Part shown: positions 24,674-34,535 of the stretch, piece after piece
Layout of the letters: each line of letters begins with the position of its first letter
Position numbering within the stretch: the first letter of the stretch is position 1
From: Laspinema olomoucense D3b
GTDB taxonomy: Bacteria; Cyanobacteriota; Cyanobacteriia; Cyanobacteriales; Laspinemataceae
Direction of reading: 5' to 3'
Length of the DNA: 64,000 nt
Assembly: GCF_025370785.1 (NCBI RefSeq)
Contig: NZ_JAMXFA010000018.1
Span: 1-64,000 of the forward strand
Program-made: the position numbers and the translations under genes
Notes under the pieces: generated by a model
The model's database searches: none
Seen by the model: the letters and a program-made list of their open reading frames with translations, nothing else
What the model was told of the DNA's origin: nothing

Positions 24674-27600
24674 TTAGGTCGCTTCTAACCCGGGAAGGCC
24701 CGGATAATTGGGAAAACCCTGGGGGCCTCCGGCAGTGGATGAGGTTTGCTGCGGTGAATCCGCAATGCCCAATTCAGCCATCATTTCCTTGACTTGAGAG
24801 GCAACGAGGCGATCGCGATCGTTTTTCATCCGGGGCAACAGTTCGGCGAGGGCACGAGGAGAGGCCACTTTCAGGTAGGCTAACACAGCTTCACGCACAA
24901 AACTTTTGGGATGGTTCAAACAGGCTAAAGTTTGTTCAGCACTCAGACTCCACCGAGAAGCCCGAGCCAGGTGAAAACAACAAGCCAGGGGCCACTCGGA
25001 GATAAAGTGGCGTAAGTCCACCAATCGCCGGAGGCGATCGCTCGCGGAGAGGGATTCGATCGCAATCAGTTCCGAGAGACTTTGGAGTTTTTCTTCATCG
25101 GCACGGCGATCGAGAATACTCAGCAAAATCCGCTTACTCGGAATATCCAAAGTATTATCCAAAATTTCCAACCCCCGCGCCATATTCGTGCGTACACCGG
25201 ACTTTAAATTAAAAGCGGCTGCTTGAATGGACCCGAGGGGATAGAGAAACTTCATCAGCAAAAACAAGCGGTCCACAGAATCCGAAATGACATCGCGCAA
25301 AGCGCGGCGCAGTAAATTCGCTTCTCGTCCAACAATTTCTTCGGGATTGAGTCCGATGAGGGCCTGATAAATTTGACCCATCAACATCAATTCTTGGTCG
25401 ATTAACATTTCCACCCCACTGCGACCAATCCGATCTAAAACCCCTTCAATTCCACCTTCCTTGGGGATTTTTAACAGAATGCGCAGGATATTGCGGCGGG
25501 TGGTTCCCCAACTGGTGACCAGATGATTCACCAATACATTCAGGGATTCCAGGGTGCCAATCTGACCGATCGCCGTCCAAGCGTGCATCCTGACTAAATC
25601 GGGCTTGTGAATATCTTCCGCCAGGGCCACGAGGCGGTCTAGAATTTCATTCTCCAACCGTACCAAAGCCCGCATCGCCGAGTCCCGGGTTGATTTATAG
25701 TAAAGTCCGCGCAACAGCGAAGGATAATACTCTTCTAAATGAGTTGATGCAATCACCTCCAACAGGGCGCAACGGACTCGCAAAGACTCATCCTGAAGCA
25801 GATTAGGGATAAACAGTCGTAACCCTTGCAAATAATCGGCTTCCCCCAGGGCACGACAGCCCATTACCCGTTCCCGTTCCTGTTTGTGGGTCAACATATG
25901 GCGCAGGGCGTTAGTCGCTTCAGCTTTTTGTTCGCGGTTGCCTCGCCGCATGATGGAGGAGGCGGCGGTCCCGCGAACCACTGGGTCTACATCTGCACGC
26001 AGATAGGGGCGCAATTGCTCGATATCGAGTTCCGGTTCCGTTAGCCAGATATAGCGCAACGTCAAAGCTAAGACTTCTGGGGTGACGGATTGGTTGAGGA
26101 GGGTTCGCAGATGGGAGGTGTAAGTGGGATTGGGATGGTTGAGCATCACCTCCAGACTTTGACGCTGTAGATTGGGGGAAAGATTGGGCAGCAGGGGGGC
26201 CAGGGCTTCGCCAACGTGCTCGGGGTCAATTTGGGTCAGCAATTCGATACAGGAGCGTTTATCCTCTTCACTGCCTTTCTGTTCAAGGGTTTCCACCACG
26301 GTGCGCTTTAACGCCCGCATATCCACATCGGAAACTCCCAGGCGTCCCCGTTCCGCACTGGAGACTAATAAGCCGAGATAGCGCGATCGCAGGATCCAGA
26401 CAATAAAAAACCAGCCTAACCCCATCAAAACTACTGATACCAAGAAAACGGAGCCTTGATACCCCAGAATCTCTTCGGCGGTAGCTTGAGGAAAGATCAT
26501 CCGGCACACCCAAATCGCGGCTAAAATTGCCACGCCGGTTACCCCCACTGCCAGGGGTTCGGCAATACCATTCACCATCGATTGGATGTTACTGCGAATG
26601 CTATCGGGGAGGGGTTGGAAAAAGACGGGACCAGTCCCTTCGATTAGGGTGTATTTGAGGAGTTCTTCAATAAATTTCAGGGAAACTAGCCCCCAAAAGA
26701 AGGGCACAATCGGGGTCAGGGAAAAGGCGCTGAGTAAAACCACCGCAGCGGGTAAGAGGGTGGCGGCGGCAAAGACCCCGAAGCGTTCGACAATCCGGCT
26801 GGAGGCAAACCACTGCATCACCAGTTCAAAGAGGCCCAGGACGCCGTTAAAGACGCCCAGGAAACTAGCAATCCCGATCGCCAAATCTTGTCCGGCAGGG
26901 TTTTGCTGTTCTAATTCACTTAAAAATAGGAAGTCAACGACGAGATGTAAGGCTTCGGCGAGGATAAAAAATCCAAACAGAGGAATCACATAGCCTTTCA
27001 GGGGTCCACCCAGTCGGCGATTAGTGAAATCGGGTTCATTTTCGAGGGTGCTGGTCCGGGGAGCGTCGGGAAAGGCTTGTTTGTAGGTGCGGCTTAGGTA
27101 AAATAGCAAAAATGCCCCTAACAGCATCATCACGCAGGAGGCTACGAGGACGTTATTCAGTCCCACGACTCTGAGCAATGCGGGGAGGGAAAACCCACTA
27201 ATCACATCGGCGAGTAAAATACCGCTACTGATGAGGGGATAGGTGCGTTTAATCTCGCGGATGTTAAAGAGTTGGTTAGCGGCGATGGAGGTGTTGAGGT
27301 CATTCAGGGCAAAAATGGCTTCCAACCACAAGCGCATCAAGAAAATGGTGACGGCAGCGGCGATCGCAATATTTAATGCCACCCGAAAAAATAGCAAGGG
27401 GATCGCCATCAGGATCGCCACGGAGACGATCACTTGTCGTAGGGGGAGGAACCGTTGCATCCAGGAGTACAGGACTCCTAGGAAGGAACCCAGACCCGCC
27501 CCCGCCACATAAATCCAGGGCAGGGATTCCGCCCCATATTCATTCAAGAACAGACCCACTGTACTTGCTTCTAACCACAACATCCCGATTGAGGTGACGG

Positions 27601-27718
27601 TATAGAATGCAAACATCAACCAGGTGCGCTCTCCTTCCTCGGGACGGAGATTTAACCACTGTAGCAATGCGGTTGCTAACCTACCCTTAGCGGCAAACCG
27701 CTGTTCTTTTAGTTCCAT
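24674..27718 (-). CDS. ATP/ADP-translocase-like transporter fused to HEAT repeats
   Basis: A 1014-residue protein. About 430 residues contain some 11-12 transmembrane helices of the MFS-related nucleotide translocase (NTT/Tlc-like) type: NLRPEEGERTWLMFAFYTVTSIG, LEAIFALNDLNTSIAANQLF, ELLKYTLIEGTGPVFFQPLP. The C-terminal 500 residues are HEAT/armadillo-like helical repeats (DPVVRGTAASSIMRRGN, ERVMGCRALGEADY, PKSFVREAVLAYLKVASPRAL). Bacterial NTT-like proteins with HEAT repeats have no proven substrate. The longest frame begins at a TTG at 27862, but ATG at 27718 places the start just before the conserved LLQWLNLRPEE segment and is preferred. A cNMP-binding protein follows on the same strand. 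Confidence 0.82.
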   Translation of the reverse strand: MELKEQRFAAKGRLATALLQWLNLRPEEGERTWLMFAFYTVTSIGMLWLEASTVGLFLNEYGAESLPWIYVAGAGLGSFLGVLYSWMQRFLPLRQVIVSVAILMAIPLLFFRVALNIAIAAAVTIFLMRLWLEAIFALNDLNTSIAANQLFNIREIKRTYPLISSGILLADVISGFSLPALLRVVGLNNVLVASCVMMLLGAFLLFYLSRTYKQAFPDAPRTSTLENEPDFTNRRLGGPLKGYVIPLFGFFILAEALHLVVDFLFLSELEQQNPAGQDLAIGIASFLGVFNGVLGLFELVMQWFASSRIVERFGVFAAATLLPAAVVLLSAFSLTPIVPFFWGLVSLKFIEELLKYTLIEGTGPVFFQPLPDSIRSNIQSMVNGIAEPLAVGVTGVAILAAIWVCRMIFPQATAEEILGYQGSVFLVSVVLMGLGWFFIVWILRSRYLGLLVSSAERGRLGVSDVDMRALKRTVVETLEQKGSEEDKRSCIELLTQIDPEHVGEALAPLLPNLSPNLQRQSLEVMLNHPNPTYTSHLRTLLNQSVTPEVLALTLRYIWLTEPELDIEQLRPYLRADVDPVVRGTAASSIMRRGNREQKAEATNALRHMLTHKQERERVMGCRALGEADYLQGLRLFIPNLLQDESLRVRCALLEVIASTHLEEYYPSLLRGLYYKSTRDSAMRALVRLENEILDRLVALAEDIHKPDLVRMHAWTAIGQIGTLESLNVLVNHLVTSWGTTRRNILRILLKIPKEGGIEGVLDRIGRSGVEMLIDQELMLMGQIYQALIGLNPEEIVGREANLLRRALRDVISDSVDRLFLLMKFLYPLGSIQAAAFNLKSGVRTNMARGLEILDNTLDIPSKRILLSILDRRADEEKLQSLSELIAIESLSASDRLRRLVDLRHFISEWPLACCFHLARASRWSLSAEQTLACLNHPKSFVREAVLAYLKVASPRALAELLPRMKNDRDRLVASQVKEMMAELGIADSPQQTSSTAGGPQGFPNYPGLPGLEAT

Positions 27719-28143
27719 GCAGCGTTGATTTCCCGTGTTGTAGAGTTTCCCTGAAAGCCGGTTCTCTTCATCTACTATTGTTCTGGTATTTAGAATGCCA
27801 TACCCGGTTTTGGCATGAAAAAGCCCAGTTGCTCGCTCATTATCCTCTGCTCTTGTCGCCAACGGGTTCTCGTTAATGGTTGACTCTAGGGGCTTGCTTC
27901 GGCTTCCAGGGGTTAATTCCCTGATGCCTAGCTCCTGTCCCGTTACCTGGCGCAGTCAATCACTAGAACGATTCATTGGAGTTTTTCTTCCTTCTGATTA
28001 CCATAATCTCTACTATTTTTCAATTGCTCTGGCTTGGTGATGCCGGAAGGAAGCTGACAGGGTTTTGGCGAGGGTTGAGAAGGGCTTGCAAGGCTCGGTC
28101 GTCTGAGACTCTGAGGCTGGTTTGAGGGCGGCAAACAAGTCTT

Positions 28144-28166
28144 GCGCCGATCGCGGCGATCGGCGC
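28144..28166. repeat. GC-rich perfect palindrome
   Basis: Arms GCGCCGATCG (28144-28153) and CGATCGGCGC (28157-28166) with a 3-base loop. It overlaps HIP1-like sequence. No T tract follows. Confidence 0.75.
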
Positions 28167-28523
28167 TTTATGAGGATACCTCAGTTCTCGTCAGTCCCGG
28201 TTCGCCCCTCTAGGGGAACGACACCAGCATTCCCTTTCCAGGGTTTAAGAGTGCTTGATTTGAGGGTTCAAATCCTAACAGCCAGGGCTGATGGTTATTT
28301 TATCGCTTTATGGGGGTCGTCACCCCCGATCGCCGGATTTCCCCCGCTGGTTTTTCTCGGCACAATTTTTGGGGGAAATCTCTCGTTGCTCTGGTCGGTT
28401 CGCGCTCTCGTCAGTCCCGGTGGGCCACAAGCCTCTACTGCCTTCTCTCTTTCAGTCCGGCTTGTCACCCACTTATCAGACCCCAGAGGCGATCGCCGCT
28501 GTTTTCTCTCTCCAGTCAAACCA

Positions 28524-28564
28524 TGAGGGCGCTGTGCACTTTGACTTAAGTACCTGCGCCCTCA
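28524..28564 (-). terminator. Inverted repeat downstream of infC
   Basis: TGAGGGCGC and GCGCCCTCA form a 9-bp stem 20 bp beyond the infC stop, read on the minus strand. It lacks a U tract, so this is a possible 3-prime end or stabiliser rather than a proven intrinsic terminator. Confidence 0.4.
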
Positions 28565-28584
28565 CGATTTTTGGACGATTTTCC

Positions 28585-29118
28585 CTATTTTTTAGGAGAG
28601 AGCAACATCATCATGCTCCGCCCTTCTTTTTTAGGGGCTTGCTGCACTTCGGCGACTTCTTCGAGGTCCGTTGCCATGCGCTTGAGTAATTCCTCAGCCA
28701 GGTCCGTATGTTGAATTTCCCGCCCTCGGAAGGTAATCGTCGCTTTTACCTTATCTCCCACTTTCAGAAAGCGCTGGGCTTGATTGAGACGCACGTTATA
28801 GTCATGCTCTTCAATCTTGTAGCGCATCTTGACTTCTTTGACTTCAGCGGTATGCTGCTTTTTCTTAGCTTCCCGCGCTTTTTTCTCTTGCTCAAACTTA
28901 TATTTGCCGTAGTCCATGATTCGGCAAACTGGGGGATCGGCTTTATCGCTGACTAACACCAAGTCGAGGTCTTTTTCTTCAGCGATTCGCATCGCCTCTT
29001 GAGGCGTTAGAATCCCAAGCTGGCTGCCGTCTGTGTCAATGGCTCGAATTTGAGGAAATCGGATTCTTTCATTAATTTGAGGTAAATCCCGATTTCTTCT
29101 TTTTTCAGTCACAGGCAT
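28585..29118 (-). CDS. infC: Translation initiation factor IF-3
   Basis: A 177-residue IF-3: N-terminal domain with [31 protein letters not shown], linker with [20 protein letters not shown], and C-terminal domain with [18 protein letters not shown] and [24 protein letters not shown]-3 binds the 30S subunit, checks the start-codon/initiator tRNA pairing and keeps 50S away. ATG at 29118 ([13 protein letters not shown]) matches the usual cyanobacterial start; the frame also opens at GTG 29151, adding [11 protein letters not shown]. Neither has a strong Shine-Dalgarno, which is interesting because infC is often controlled through its start codon. rpmI and rplT do not follow. Confidence 0.95.
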   Translation of the reverse strand: MPVTEKRRNRDLPQINERIRFPQIRAIDTDGSQLGILTPQEAMRIAEEKDLDLVLVSDKADPPVCRIMDYGKYKFEQEKKAREAKKKQHTAEVKEVKMRYKIEEHDYNVRLNQAQRFLKVGDKVKATITFRGREIQHTDLAEELLKRMATDLEEVAEVQQAPKKEGRSMMMLLSPKK

Positions 29119-29276
29119 TCTGGAAGAAGATGATGGAAGCAAGTCGTTCACAGAGTAAATTTTCTAAAAGTTTAGTTGACACTGATACATTTACGCGACA
29201 TTTGTCCGGCTATTGCTGGACAATGCAGCGATGGCACTATCACCCTTATAAGGGGACAGAGGCGGTATCCCGCAAA

Positions 29277-29299
29277 GCTTTTAGAAAGATTCTAAAAGC
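29277..29299 (-). promoter_or_regulatory. Hairpin in the infC upstream region
   Basis: Perfect 10-bp stem GCTTTTAGAA / TTCTAAAAGC with a 3-base loop, about 160 bp upstream of the infC ATG. It may be a leader structure or an operator-like palindrome; there is no direct evidence which. Confidence 0.45.
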
Positions 29300-29350
29300 G
29301 CTTGATGGTTTAAGGTCGATGAGCATTATTAGACTGGGACCCTCTTAGAC

Positions 29351-29569
29351 TCAAGAATCCACACGAACCTCGGCAACCAAGCGAGGAAGTCTCAAAGGTA
29401 GGGCGGAAAAATCTTGATAGAGGGCGCTCCTTGGCGGATCCATTTTCAACTCTTGTGGGATATTATACCCGATTATCCACAGATGCCCAGCAAATATAGG
29501 ATTAAATCCTTGCTCTGACGGGGGTCGGCTGAAGACTCTGAGATTCTTTAAGATTAACTTAAAAGGCAT
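29351..29569 (-). CDS. Possible small protein, unrecognised
   Basis: A 72-codon open frame from ATG 29569, beginning MPFKLILKNLRVFSRPPSEQ and ending PRLVAEVRVDS. The composition is protein-like with a basic N-terminus and an aromatic centre (AGHLWIIGYNI). There is no clear Shine-Dalgarno and no family is recognised. It could be a gene fragment. Confidence 0.3.
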   Translation of the reverse strand: MPFKLILKNLRVFSRPPSEQGFNPIFAGHLWIIGYNIPQELKMDPPRSALYQDFSALPLRLPRLVAEVRVDS

Positions 29570-29917
29570 TGTCAAAGTACCTTTACCGGCTCAAAACAAC
29601 AACCTGTACGAAAGGTCTTGCAATTGAGCTTACTTTTTGAGAGGGAAATCAGCTTTCAGAATCTATCACTGTTGTCAGTTGGGTACGCTCAACAATTCAA
29701 GGAGTGCTTGTTTAACTGGCTACTGCAATCATACCGTAGACGAGTTAAAGCAGGATTTTCACTCTGATTGGATTGTTTCAACGCGCAGATAGTTATTCTT
29801 CCGGCTTTCTTGATTATAACTGCATTTTGACGGGTAATAAATGGAATAGCATCGCCTGGGGTCCGGGTTCTTTAAAGAACTTCGGCTTCTAGGCATACCG
29901 TATGTTCAGGTGAATCG

Positions 29918-30076
29918 ATGGAGAGCGGCGATCGGGTTGATGGTCCTGGATCAGGCATCGAGAATAAGCCCATCGGGGTGGAAGTCAACTCCTTACAGGC
30001 TACCCAGATTGATGTCGTTACCAAAACCTCCAGTCCGTTGTTGCTTTCTCCAACCACAAGTTATATCCCATTTTAA
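29918..30076 (+). CDS. Possible 52-codon ORF or gene remnant
   Basis: ATG at 29918 with AGGTGA about six bases upstream opens a frame reading MESGDRVDGPGSGIENKPIG, then VEVNSLQATQIDVVTKTSS, to TAA at 30074. The frame is open for some 16 codons before the ATG too. The residue pattern is protein-like. Family unknown; it may be the end of a lost larger gene. Confidence 0.25.
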   Translation: MESGDRVDGPGSGIENKPIGVEVNSLQATQIDVVTKTSSPLLLSPTTSYIPF

Positions 30077-30733
30077 GGATGATGCTAAGGGTGGCTAATT
30101 CACTAAAGATGAACTCGTACTTATCATTTTACTCAGTCTTAATGAATTTTTGATGAATCTTCATCTAACTTAAGATATAACTTGGGGCTTCGCCCGTTTG
30201 GATTTTGAGAGAAAACGGGTAAAAGCGAGTCTCTATCCCTTCAAGCATAACAGGAAGTCTGCCCTTCGACGGTATCCTAGATAGCTTTCACCGGATAAAT
30301 CCCACGGCCCCGATCGCGAACAAAGGGGCGGGTCTCCAGGGATTTGGCTGTTGTGAAACTTCCCGGTTAGTCAGGGATTGAAGTGGATCTGGTGATTCTA
30401 TCCTCCGAGGGAGAATTTTCCGGGGTGGAGGGAACCTATTGCCCTAGGGGACACTTCGGGTATTGTAACAAGGCAGGGCACAACGGCTCCCTGGCTATCG
30501 GGGTAGAAACGCTCCCTGGCTTGTGTTGACAGTGGGCGTTGGTTCGGTACGGGAGGATATAGATCCCCGGGGTGAAGTTCCCCTCAAAACTAGACTCGAA
30601 CAATGGTGGCGATCGCCCAGGGGACAGTTAACGAACCACAACATCAACTCTGTTTTGATCCGCCTCCCTGGCTTCACAATAAAACTATGCCCAGAGGCAT
30701 TTACCACTCACCCGACGGTTAAACAAGCGCACT

Positions 30734-31951
30734 ATGAAGACTTCACTCCTACTCAAAACGGCTGCGATCGCCACGGCAACCCTCTCGGCTTTGACCCTTG
30801 CCCCTCAAGCGATCGCCTCGATATTCGGACAACAAAGCGTTGATCAAAGCCGCTTCATCGCGGTTGCCCAATCTTTTAGCGGTGGCGTTGCTCCCCCCCT
30901 GTTAATCCTTGAGCAAGTCTCCAATGCTCGGGAATGTTGGAGCGAAAGTGGCAGCAATCCAGTTCGCGTGGATCCCCTCTTAGTCAATTTTGACTTCACC
31001 GGGATTTGCGGTCGCAGTACGGATAGCAATGGCTATTCTATCCGAGTGGGCGGTGAAGATGTCGGCCTTCAGTACACCTTGAGGATCGTACAGCGCAATG
31101 GAAACCTGGTCCTCCTTGGGGTGAATACGTTTGAACGTCGGGAAATAGAAATTGGACGCACGAACGGCATCGCCAATGGATTTAATAAAATTGTCCTCAA
31201 TCCCGGATGGCAGTTTGCCAAACGCACCTATAACGGTCAGACTTTGGGTCACGTCTATCTCGCCAACACCCAATCTTTAACCGCCCTTGCTAAACCGATG
31301 GGTTCATCGGGCACGACTTCTCCTCCGGTGGTGACGACTCCCCCGCCGGTGAAGGTCTCCTTTGCAGATACGCGATCGGATATCTACGCTCAGGAAATCG
31401 AGCAAGCGGTGGCCCTAGGGTTCGTCTCGGGTTTCCGGGAAGATAATACGTTCCGCCCCCAAGTGGCCCTGACTCGCGAACAGTTGGTCTCAATGGTTAT
31501 CGAGTCATTGAAAAACGTTCCCGGTGCCAATATCAATATTCCCACCGCGATTTCCTCTCGGCCCTATTTTGACGTGGAGGCGTCGCGATGGAGTGCGGCT
31601 AAAATTCAATGGGCCAAAGACAATAATATTATTAGTGGCTATCAAGATCAGAGTTTCCGTCCAGCCCAAACCGTGACCCGTGCTGAAATGATGGCGGTGT
31701 TACGTCGCGCTGCTGAATATGGCAATACTCTGCGGGGTCGGGGTACTACCCTCACGGCTACCCGCACGCCTACTAATTTCTCGGATACCCAAAATCACTG
31801 GGCCGCTTCTCTAATTTCCGATATGTCGAGTTATTGTCAGGTTGCTTCTCCATTAAATGAATCGGGAACACAGTTTTCTCCGAACTCTCCAACGTTGCGA
31901 AATTATGCCGCAGCGGCAACGGTCCGGATGGTTAACTGTGTGAGACAGTAG
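30734..31951 (+). CDS. DUF3747 plus S-layer homology domain protein
   Basis: A 405-residue exported protein. The signal peptide (TAAIATATLSALTLAPQAIAS) is followed by a DUF3747 domain (about 30-195) with its usual GQQSVDQSRFIAVAQ, NFDFTGICGRSTDSNGYSIRVGG and NPGWQFAKRTYNGQTLGHVYL segments. After a Pro/Thr linker come SLH repeats (about 210-400): FADTRSDIYAQEIEQAVALGFVSGF, FDVEASRWSAAKIQWAKDNNIISGY, FSDTQNHWAASLI. SLH domains anchor proteins to cell-wall polysaccharide, so this should sit in the periplasm or on the peptidoglycan. A strong intrinsic terminator follows at 32020-32049. Confidence 0.92.
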   Translation: MKTSLLLKTAAIATATLSALTLAPQAIASIFGQQSVDQSRFIAVAQSFSGGVAPPLLILEQVSNARECWSESGSNPVRVDPLLVNFDFTGICGRSTDSNGYSIRVGGEDVGLQYTLRIVQRNGNLVLLGVNTFERREIEIGRTNGIANGFNKIVLNPGWQFAKRTYNGQTLGHVYLANTQSLTALAKPMGSSGTTSPPVVTTPPPVKVSFADTRSDIYAQEIEQAVALGFVSGFREDNTFRPQVALTREQLVSMVIESLKNVPGANINIPTAISSRPYFDVEASRWSAAKIQWAKDNNIISGYQDQSFRPAQTVTRAEMMAVLRRAAEYGNTLRGRGTTLTATRTPTNFSDTQNHWAASLISDMSSYCQVASPLNESGTQFSPNSPTLRNYAAAATVRMVNCVRQ

Positions 31952-32019
31952 GGGAAGGGGTAAAAACCCGATGATTCTGTTGAGTTGACGGGATTTTTTC
32001 CTAGATAAACTTCCTAAAA

Positions 32020-32049
32020 GCTGACAATATCTTGTTGTCAGTTTTTTTG
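32020..32049 (+). terminator. Rho-independent terminator
   Basis: Stem CTGACAA / TTGTCAG (32022-32028 and 32036-32042) with a 7-base loop and a run of seven T. It ends the DUF3747-SLH transcript. Confidence 0.85.
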
Positions 32050-32181
32050 TATTTATTAAGCTAGGGATCAAGTAGAAATGGGCTATTTGACTGCCCTAGA
32101 GAGGGGGCTTACCCACTGACTTCTCGAAAATCGCTTACAATCAGTGGCAGAAAACATTTTAAAACTGTTATTTCCAAAGCC

Positions 32182-32973
32182 ATGCAGCACATTAACCGCC
32201 ACCGGGCTTTTCCAAGCTTTCTGTCTCGAATTCGAGAGCGCGATCGCCTCGAACTCGCTGAGTCGGCATCCCTGATTGGTTCGGCTGTGGGATCCGTGGT
32301 GGCGGGTTTGTCTGGACAGGTTTTATTTGCGGCGACTCCGATTACTCTGGCATTGTGGTTGAATCAACTGAATCGCAGTCGGTTCGGGGAGCAAATGCGG
32401 ACCGAACACCAAGGGGCGATCGCCGAGATGTATCAGGTAGTTACGGCGGTTCACAGTAGTTTACAAACCTTGCCCAAATCAGAACGGATTCAGGATGTGG
32501 AAAATACGTTGATGCGTCTTTCGGAGGCGATCGCTATCTTGCAACAACAAGGCGATCGGGCTAATTCCAGTAACCCCAATGATGAAGAAATCCAACGGGA
32601 ATTTGCGATCGTCCGTCGCGGAGTCATGCGCCTGCGGGATGTCACCGAAACCCGCTTCAGCGAACTCCAAGAAACCCTCAATAGCGAAGTCCAAACCCTC
32701 CGTCAAGAGTTAGCATCTCCCCCTTCAGTTCCCTCCCCTGAACTGGCAAACATCAAAGCCGAATTACTCACCCTCGCGCAAAGTTTAGCCGACATTCAAA
32801 CCCAGTTCCAAGCCTTAACCCAACCAGTGGCCCCCGACGACACCGCTGTTCAAATCCAACTGGATGAACTGCAAAGCCAAATTGTCAAACTGCAACAGCA
32901 AAATCGCGAAGTGGTTAAACCCTATCTCCAACATCTCAACCGCGCCCTTCAAAAGTTAGAAGCCGAAGGGTAA
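32182..32973 (+). CDS. Membrane-associated coiled-coil protein
   Basis: A 263-residue protein. Residues about 30-60 hold a hydrophobic, glycine-rich segment (SLIGSAVGSVVAGLSGQVLF, then ATPITLALWLNQLNR) that may span or hug the membrane. The rest is long amphipathic helices with heptads (VENTLMRLSEAIAILQQQGD, RFSELQETLNSEVQTLRQEL, IQLDELQSQIVKLQQQNREV), predicting a coiled coil. Such proteins are common in filamentous cyanobacteria, sometimes acting as scaffolds, but no function can be named. Its ATG lies 133 bp after the upstream terminator, so it has its own promoter. Confidence 0.7.
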   Translation: MQHINRHRAFPSFLSRIRERDRLELAESASLIGSAVGSVVAGLSGQVLFAATPITLALWLNQLNRSRFGEQMRTEHQGAIAEMYQVVTAVHSSLQTLPKSERIQDVENTLMRLSEAIAILQQQGDRANSSNPNDEEIQREFAIVRRGVMRLRDVTETRFSELQETLNSEVQTLRQELASPPSVPSPELANIKAELLTLAQSLADIQTQFQALTQPVAPDDTAVQIQLDELQSQIVKLQQQNREVVKPYLQHLNRALQKLEAEG

Positions 32974-33176
32974 CCCTCAAGGGACTCTCTAAATCTGCGA
33001 TGGGTTGGCTTACCATTTGCATCCAACCCATCTCCCAGGGATTGAGAAGAGACAAGGGTTAATTTTTGTTACGCAGTCCCACCCTAGGCCGGTCAACTGC
33101 ATCTATTCAATCGATATATAGCCCCTTAGATAACGGACTATAAAAATTTTTCATCCCTAGTCTTTTTTTGGAAATT

Positions 33177-34535
33177 ATGTCTCAACAGCAGCAGTTAAGT
33201 ATTCAAAACTTTGGTCCGATTAGCCAGGTTCAGATTGACATCAAAGATATTTTGCTGTTTATTGGTTCGCAAGCCAGCGGCAAAAGCACAATTAGTAAAG
33301 CTATATTTTTCTTTAAATCCTTACGAGATGAATTAATCCAGTATTTTTATCAAGCCTACACCCAAGATAATTTTACCCCTTCCATTACTCCTTTTGCTAA
33401 ACAGGCAAAAAATCTATTGATTAAAACTTATGGTTCCGTTTTGCAATTTCCTGACATGGAACTTAAGTACCAATATGGAAATGGCATGGAGGTAATTGTC
33501 AGAGCATCTCCCGACCAGAAGTTTACTGATATTATCTTTAATCCCTATTTTAAAGATAATTTTTCTCAAATTGTTTCTTTATTTCAACGTAAAAAAACGG
33601 AACTCAAGCAAAAACCCCTTAAATTTTCTTCTTCCCGCGAGATTACGCTGATTAAGGCTGAAGAAGCGGCTTTGTTTGAAAAAATTGCTGACCAGGTGAA
33701 TCAACTTTTTAATGATGAAAGTGATTTACTGTTTTTGCCCGCAGGTCGTAGTTTGATTACTACCTTATCTCAGCAACTTTATAAGATTGATAGACTTGAC
33801 CGAGGTGATGAGTTTTCCGAGGAAAATAGTTTGATTAAACTAGATTATCTGATGGAAATATTTCTAAATCGGATTGATGGAGCTAAATCTATTCTCAATC
33901 AAACTTCTCTTGCACGATTAATTCAAGAACAAAGTTCAGAAAGTAACAATTCTGAACTTTTATCGGTGATTTTTTTAGCTCAAGATTTAGTCAATTCTAT
34001 CCTAAAAGGCTCTTACCGCTATCAAAATGGCAATGAATGGATTGATATTGGAGATAAAAATAGCACGTTAATTAATTTTGCTTCATCAGGACAACAAGAA
34101 GTGGTGTGGATTTTATTACTCATCCAGTTGTTGATTGTCAATCAACGCCAAGTATTTCTAGTCATAGAAGAACCTGAAGCACATTTGTTTCCCGTAGCCC
34201 AAAAGGAAATTATTGATTTAATCGGACTCTTGGTCAATCAAACCCACAATCAAGTTTTGTTAACCACCCATAGTCCCTATATTCTCTCATCCTTCAATAA
34301 TCTGCTGTATGCTTATAACTTAGGTTCAAAGCAATCTGAACAAGTCGAGCGAGTTGTTAATCGCCATTTGTGGATCAATCCGAATCGACTCGATGCTTAC
34401 ATCTTAGAAAGTGGCAAAGCTCGTTCTATCTTTGATGCAGAAATGGGATTGATTGAGTCAGCCGAAATAGATAAGGCTTCAGATATTATTGTCACCACTT
34501 TTAATCAACTCTTTGAGCTTGAGGATGAAGCATGA
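33177..34535 (+). CDS. OLD/AAA_15-type ATPase of a two-gene nuclease cassette
   Basis: A 452-residue P-loop ATPase with an ABC/SMC-like layout: Walker A GSQASGKST (30-38), a long helical insertion, ABC-type signature SSGQQE (303-308), Walker B VFLVIEEPEAHLFP (Glu331/332), and TTHSPYIL (363-370) supplying the switch His. This is the AAA_15/AAA_21 family that includes the ATPase subunits of OLD, Septu, Gabija and PARIS phage-defence systems. It lacks a C-terminal TOPRIM domain; instead the next gene overlaps it (ATGA) and looks like a nuclease. The region is clearly richer in A+T than its flanks, pointing to acquisition. ATG 33177 replaces an upstream TTG. Confidence 0.85.
   Translation: MSQQQQLSIQNFGPISQVQIDIKDILLFIGSQASGKSTISKAIFFFKSLRDELIQYFYQAYTQDNFTPSITPFAKQAKNLLIKTYGSVLQFPDMELKYQYGNGMEVIVRASPDQKFTDIIFNPYFKDNFSQIVSLFQRKKTELKQKPLKFSSSREITLIKAEEAALFEKIADQVNQLFNDESDLLFLPAGRSLITTLSQQLYKIDRLDRGDEFSEENSLIKLDYLMEIFLNRIDGAKSILNQTSLARLIQEQSSESNNSELLSVIFLAQDLVNSILKGSYRYQNGNEWIDIGDKNSTLINFASSGQQEVVWILLLIQLLIVNQRQVFLVIEEPEAHLFPVAQKEIIDLIGLLVNQTHNQVLLTTHSPYILSSFNNLLYAYNLGSKQSEQVERVVNRHLWINPNRLDAYILESGKARSIFDAEMGLIESAEIDKASDIIVTTFNQLFELEDEA

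Larger units (their letters stand above)
27719..28584. other. Intergenic stretch with inverted repeats
   Basis: About 870 bp between infC and the translocase gene, holding the translocase promoter. A perfect 10-bp palindrome, GCGCCGATCG and complement with a 3-base loop, is at 28144-28166. CTCGTCAGTCCCGGT occurs twice (about 28187 and 28407). TGAGGGCGC (28524-28532) pairs with GCGCCCTCA (28556-28564) just past the infC stop. No ORF is convincing. Confidence 0.5.
29152..30733. other. Long intergenic region with only short open frames
   Basis: About 1.6 kb between divergent infC and the DUF3747 gene. It holds a hairpin at 29277-29299, two weak small-ORF candidates (29351-29569 minus; 29918-30076 plus) and a plus-strand frame at 30523-30843 that overlaps the DUF3747 start and is not believed. 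The words GGCTCCCTGGC and CGCTCCCTGGC recur near 30490 and 30510. Parts read like decayed coding DNA. Confidence 0.45.

Noticed and set aside
30523-30843. 106-codon plus frame overlapping the DUF3747 gene start
   Set aside because: It runs into the signal-peptide region of a clear gene in another frame and has no domain or RBS.
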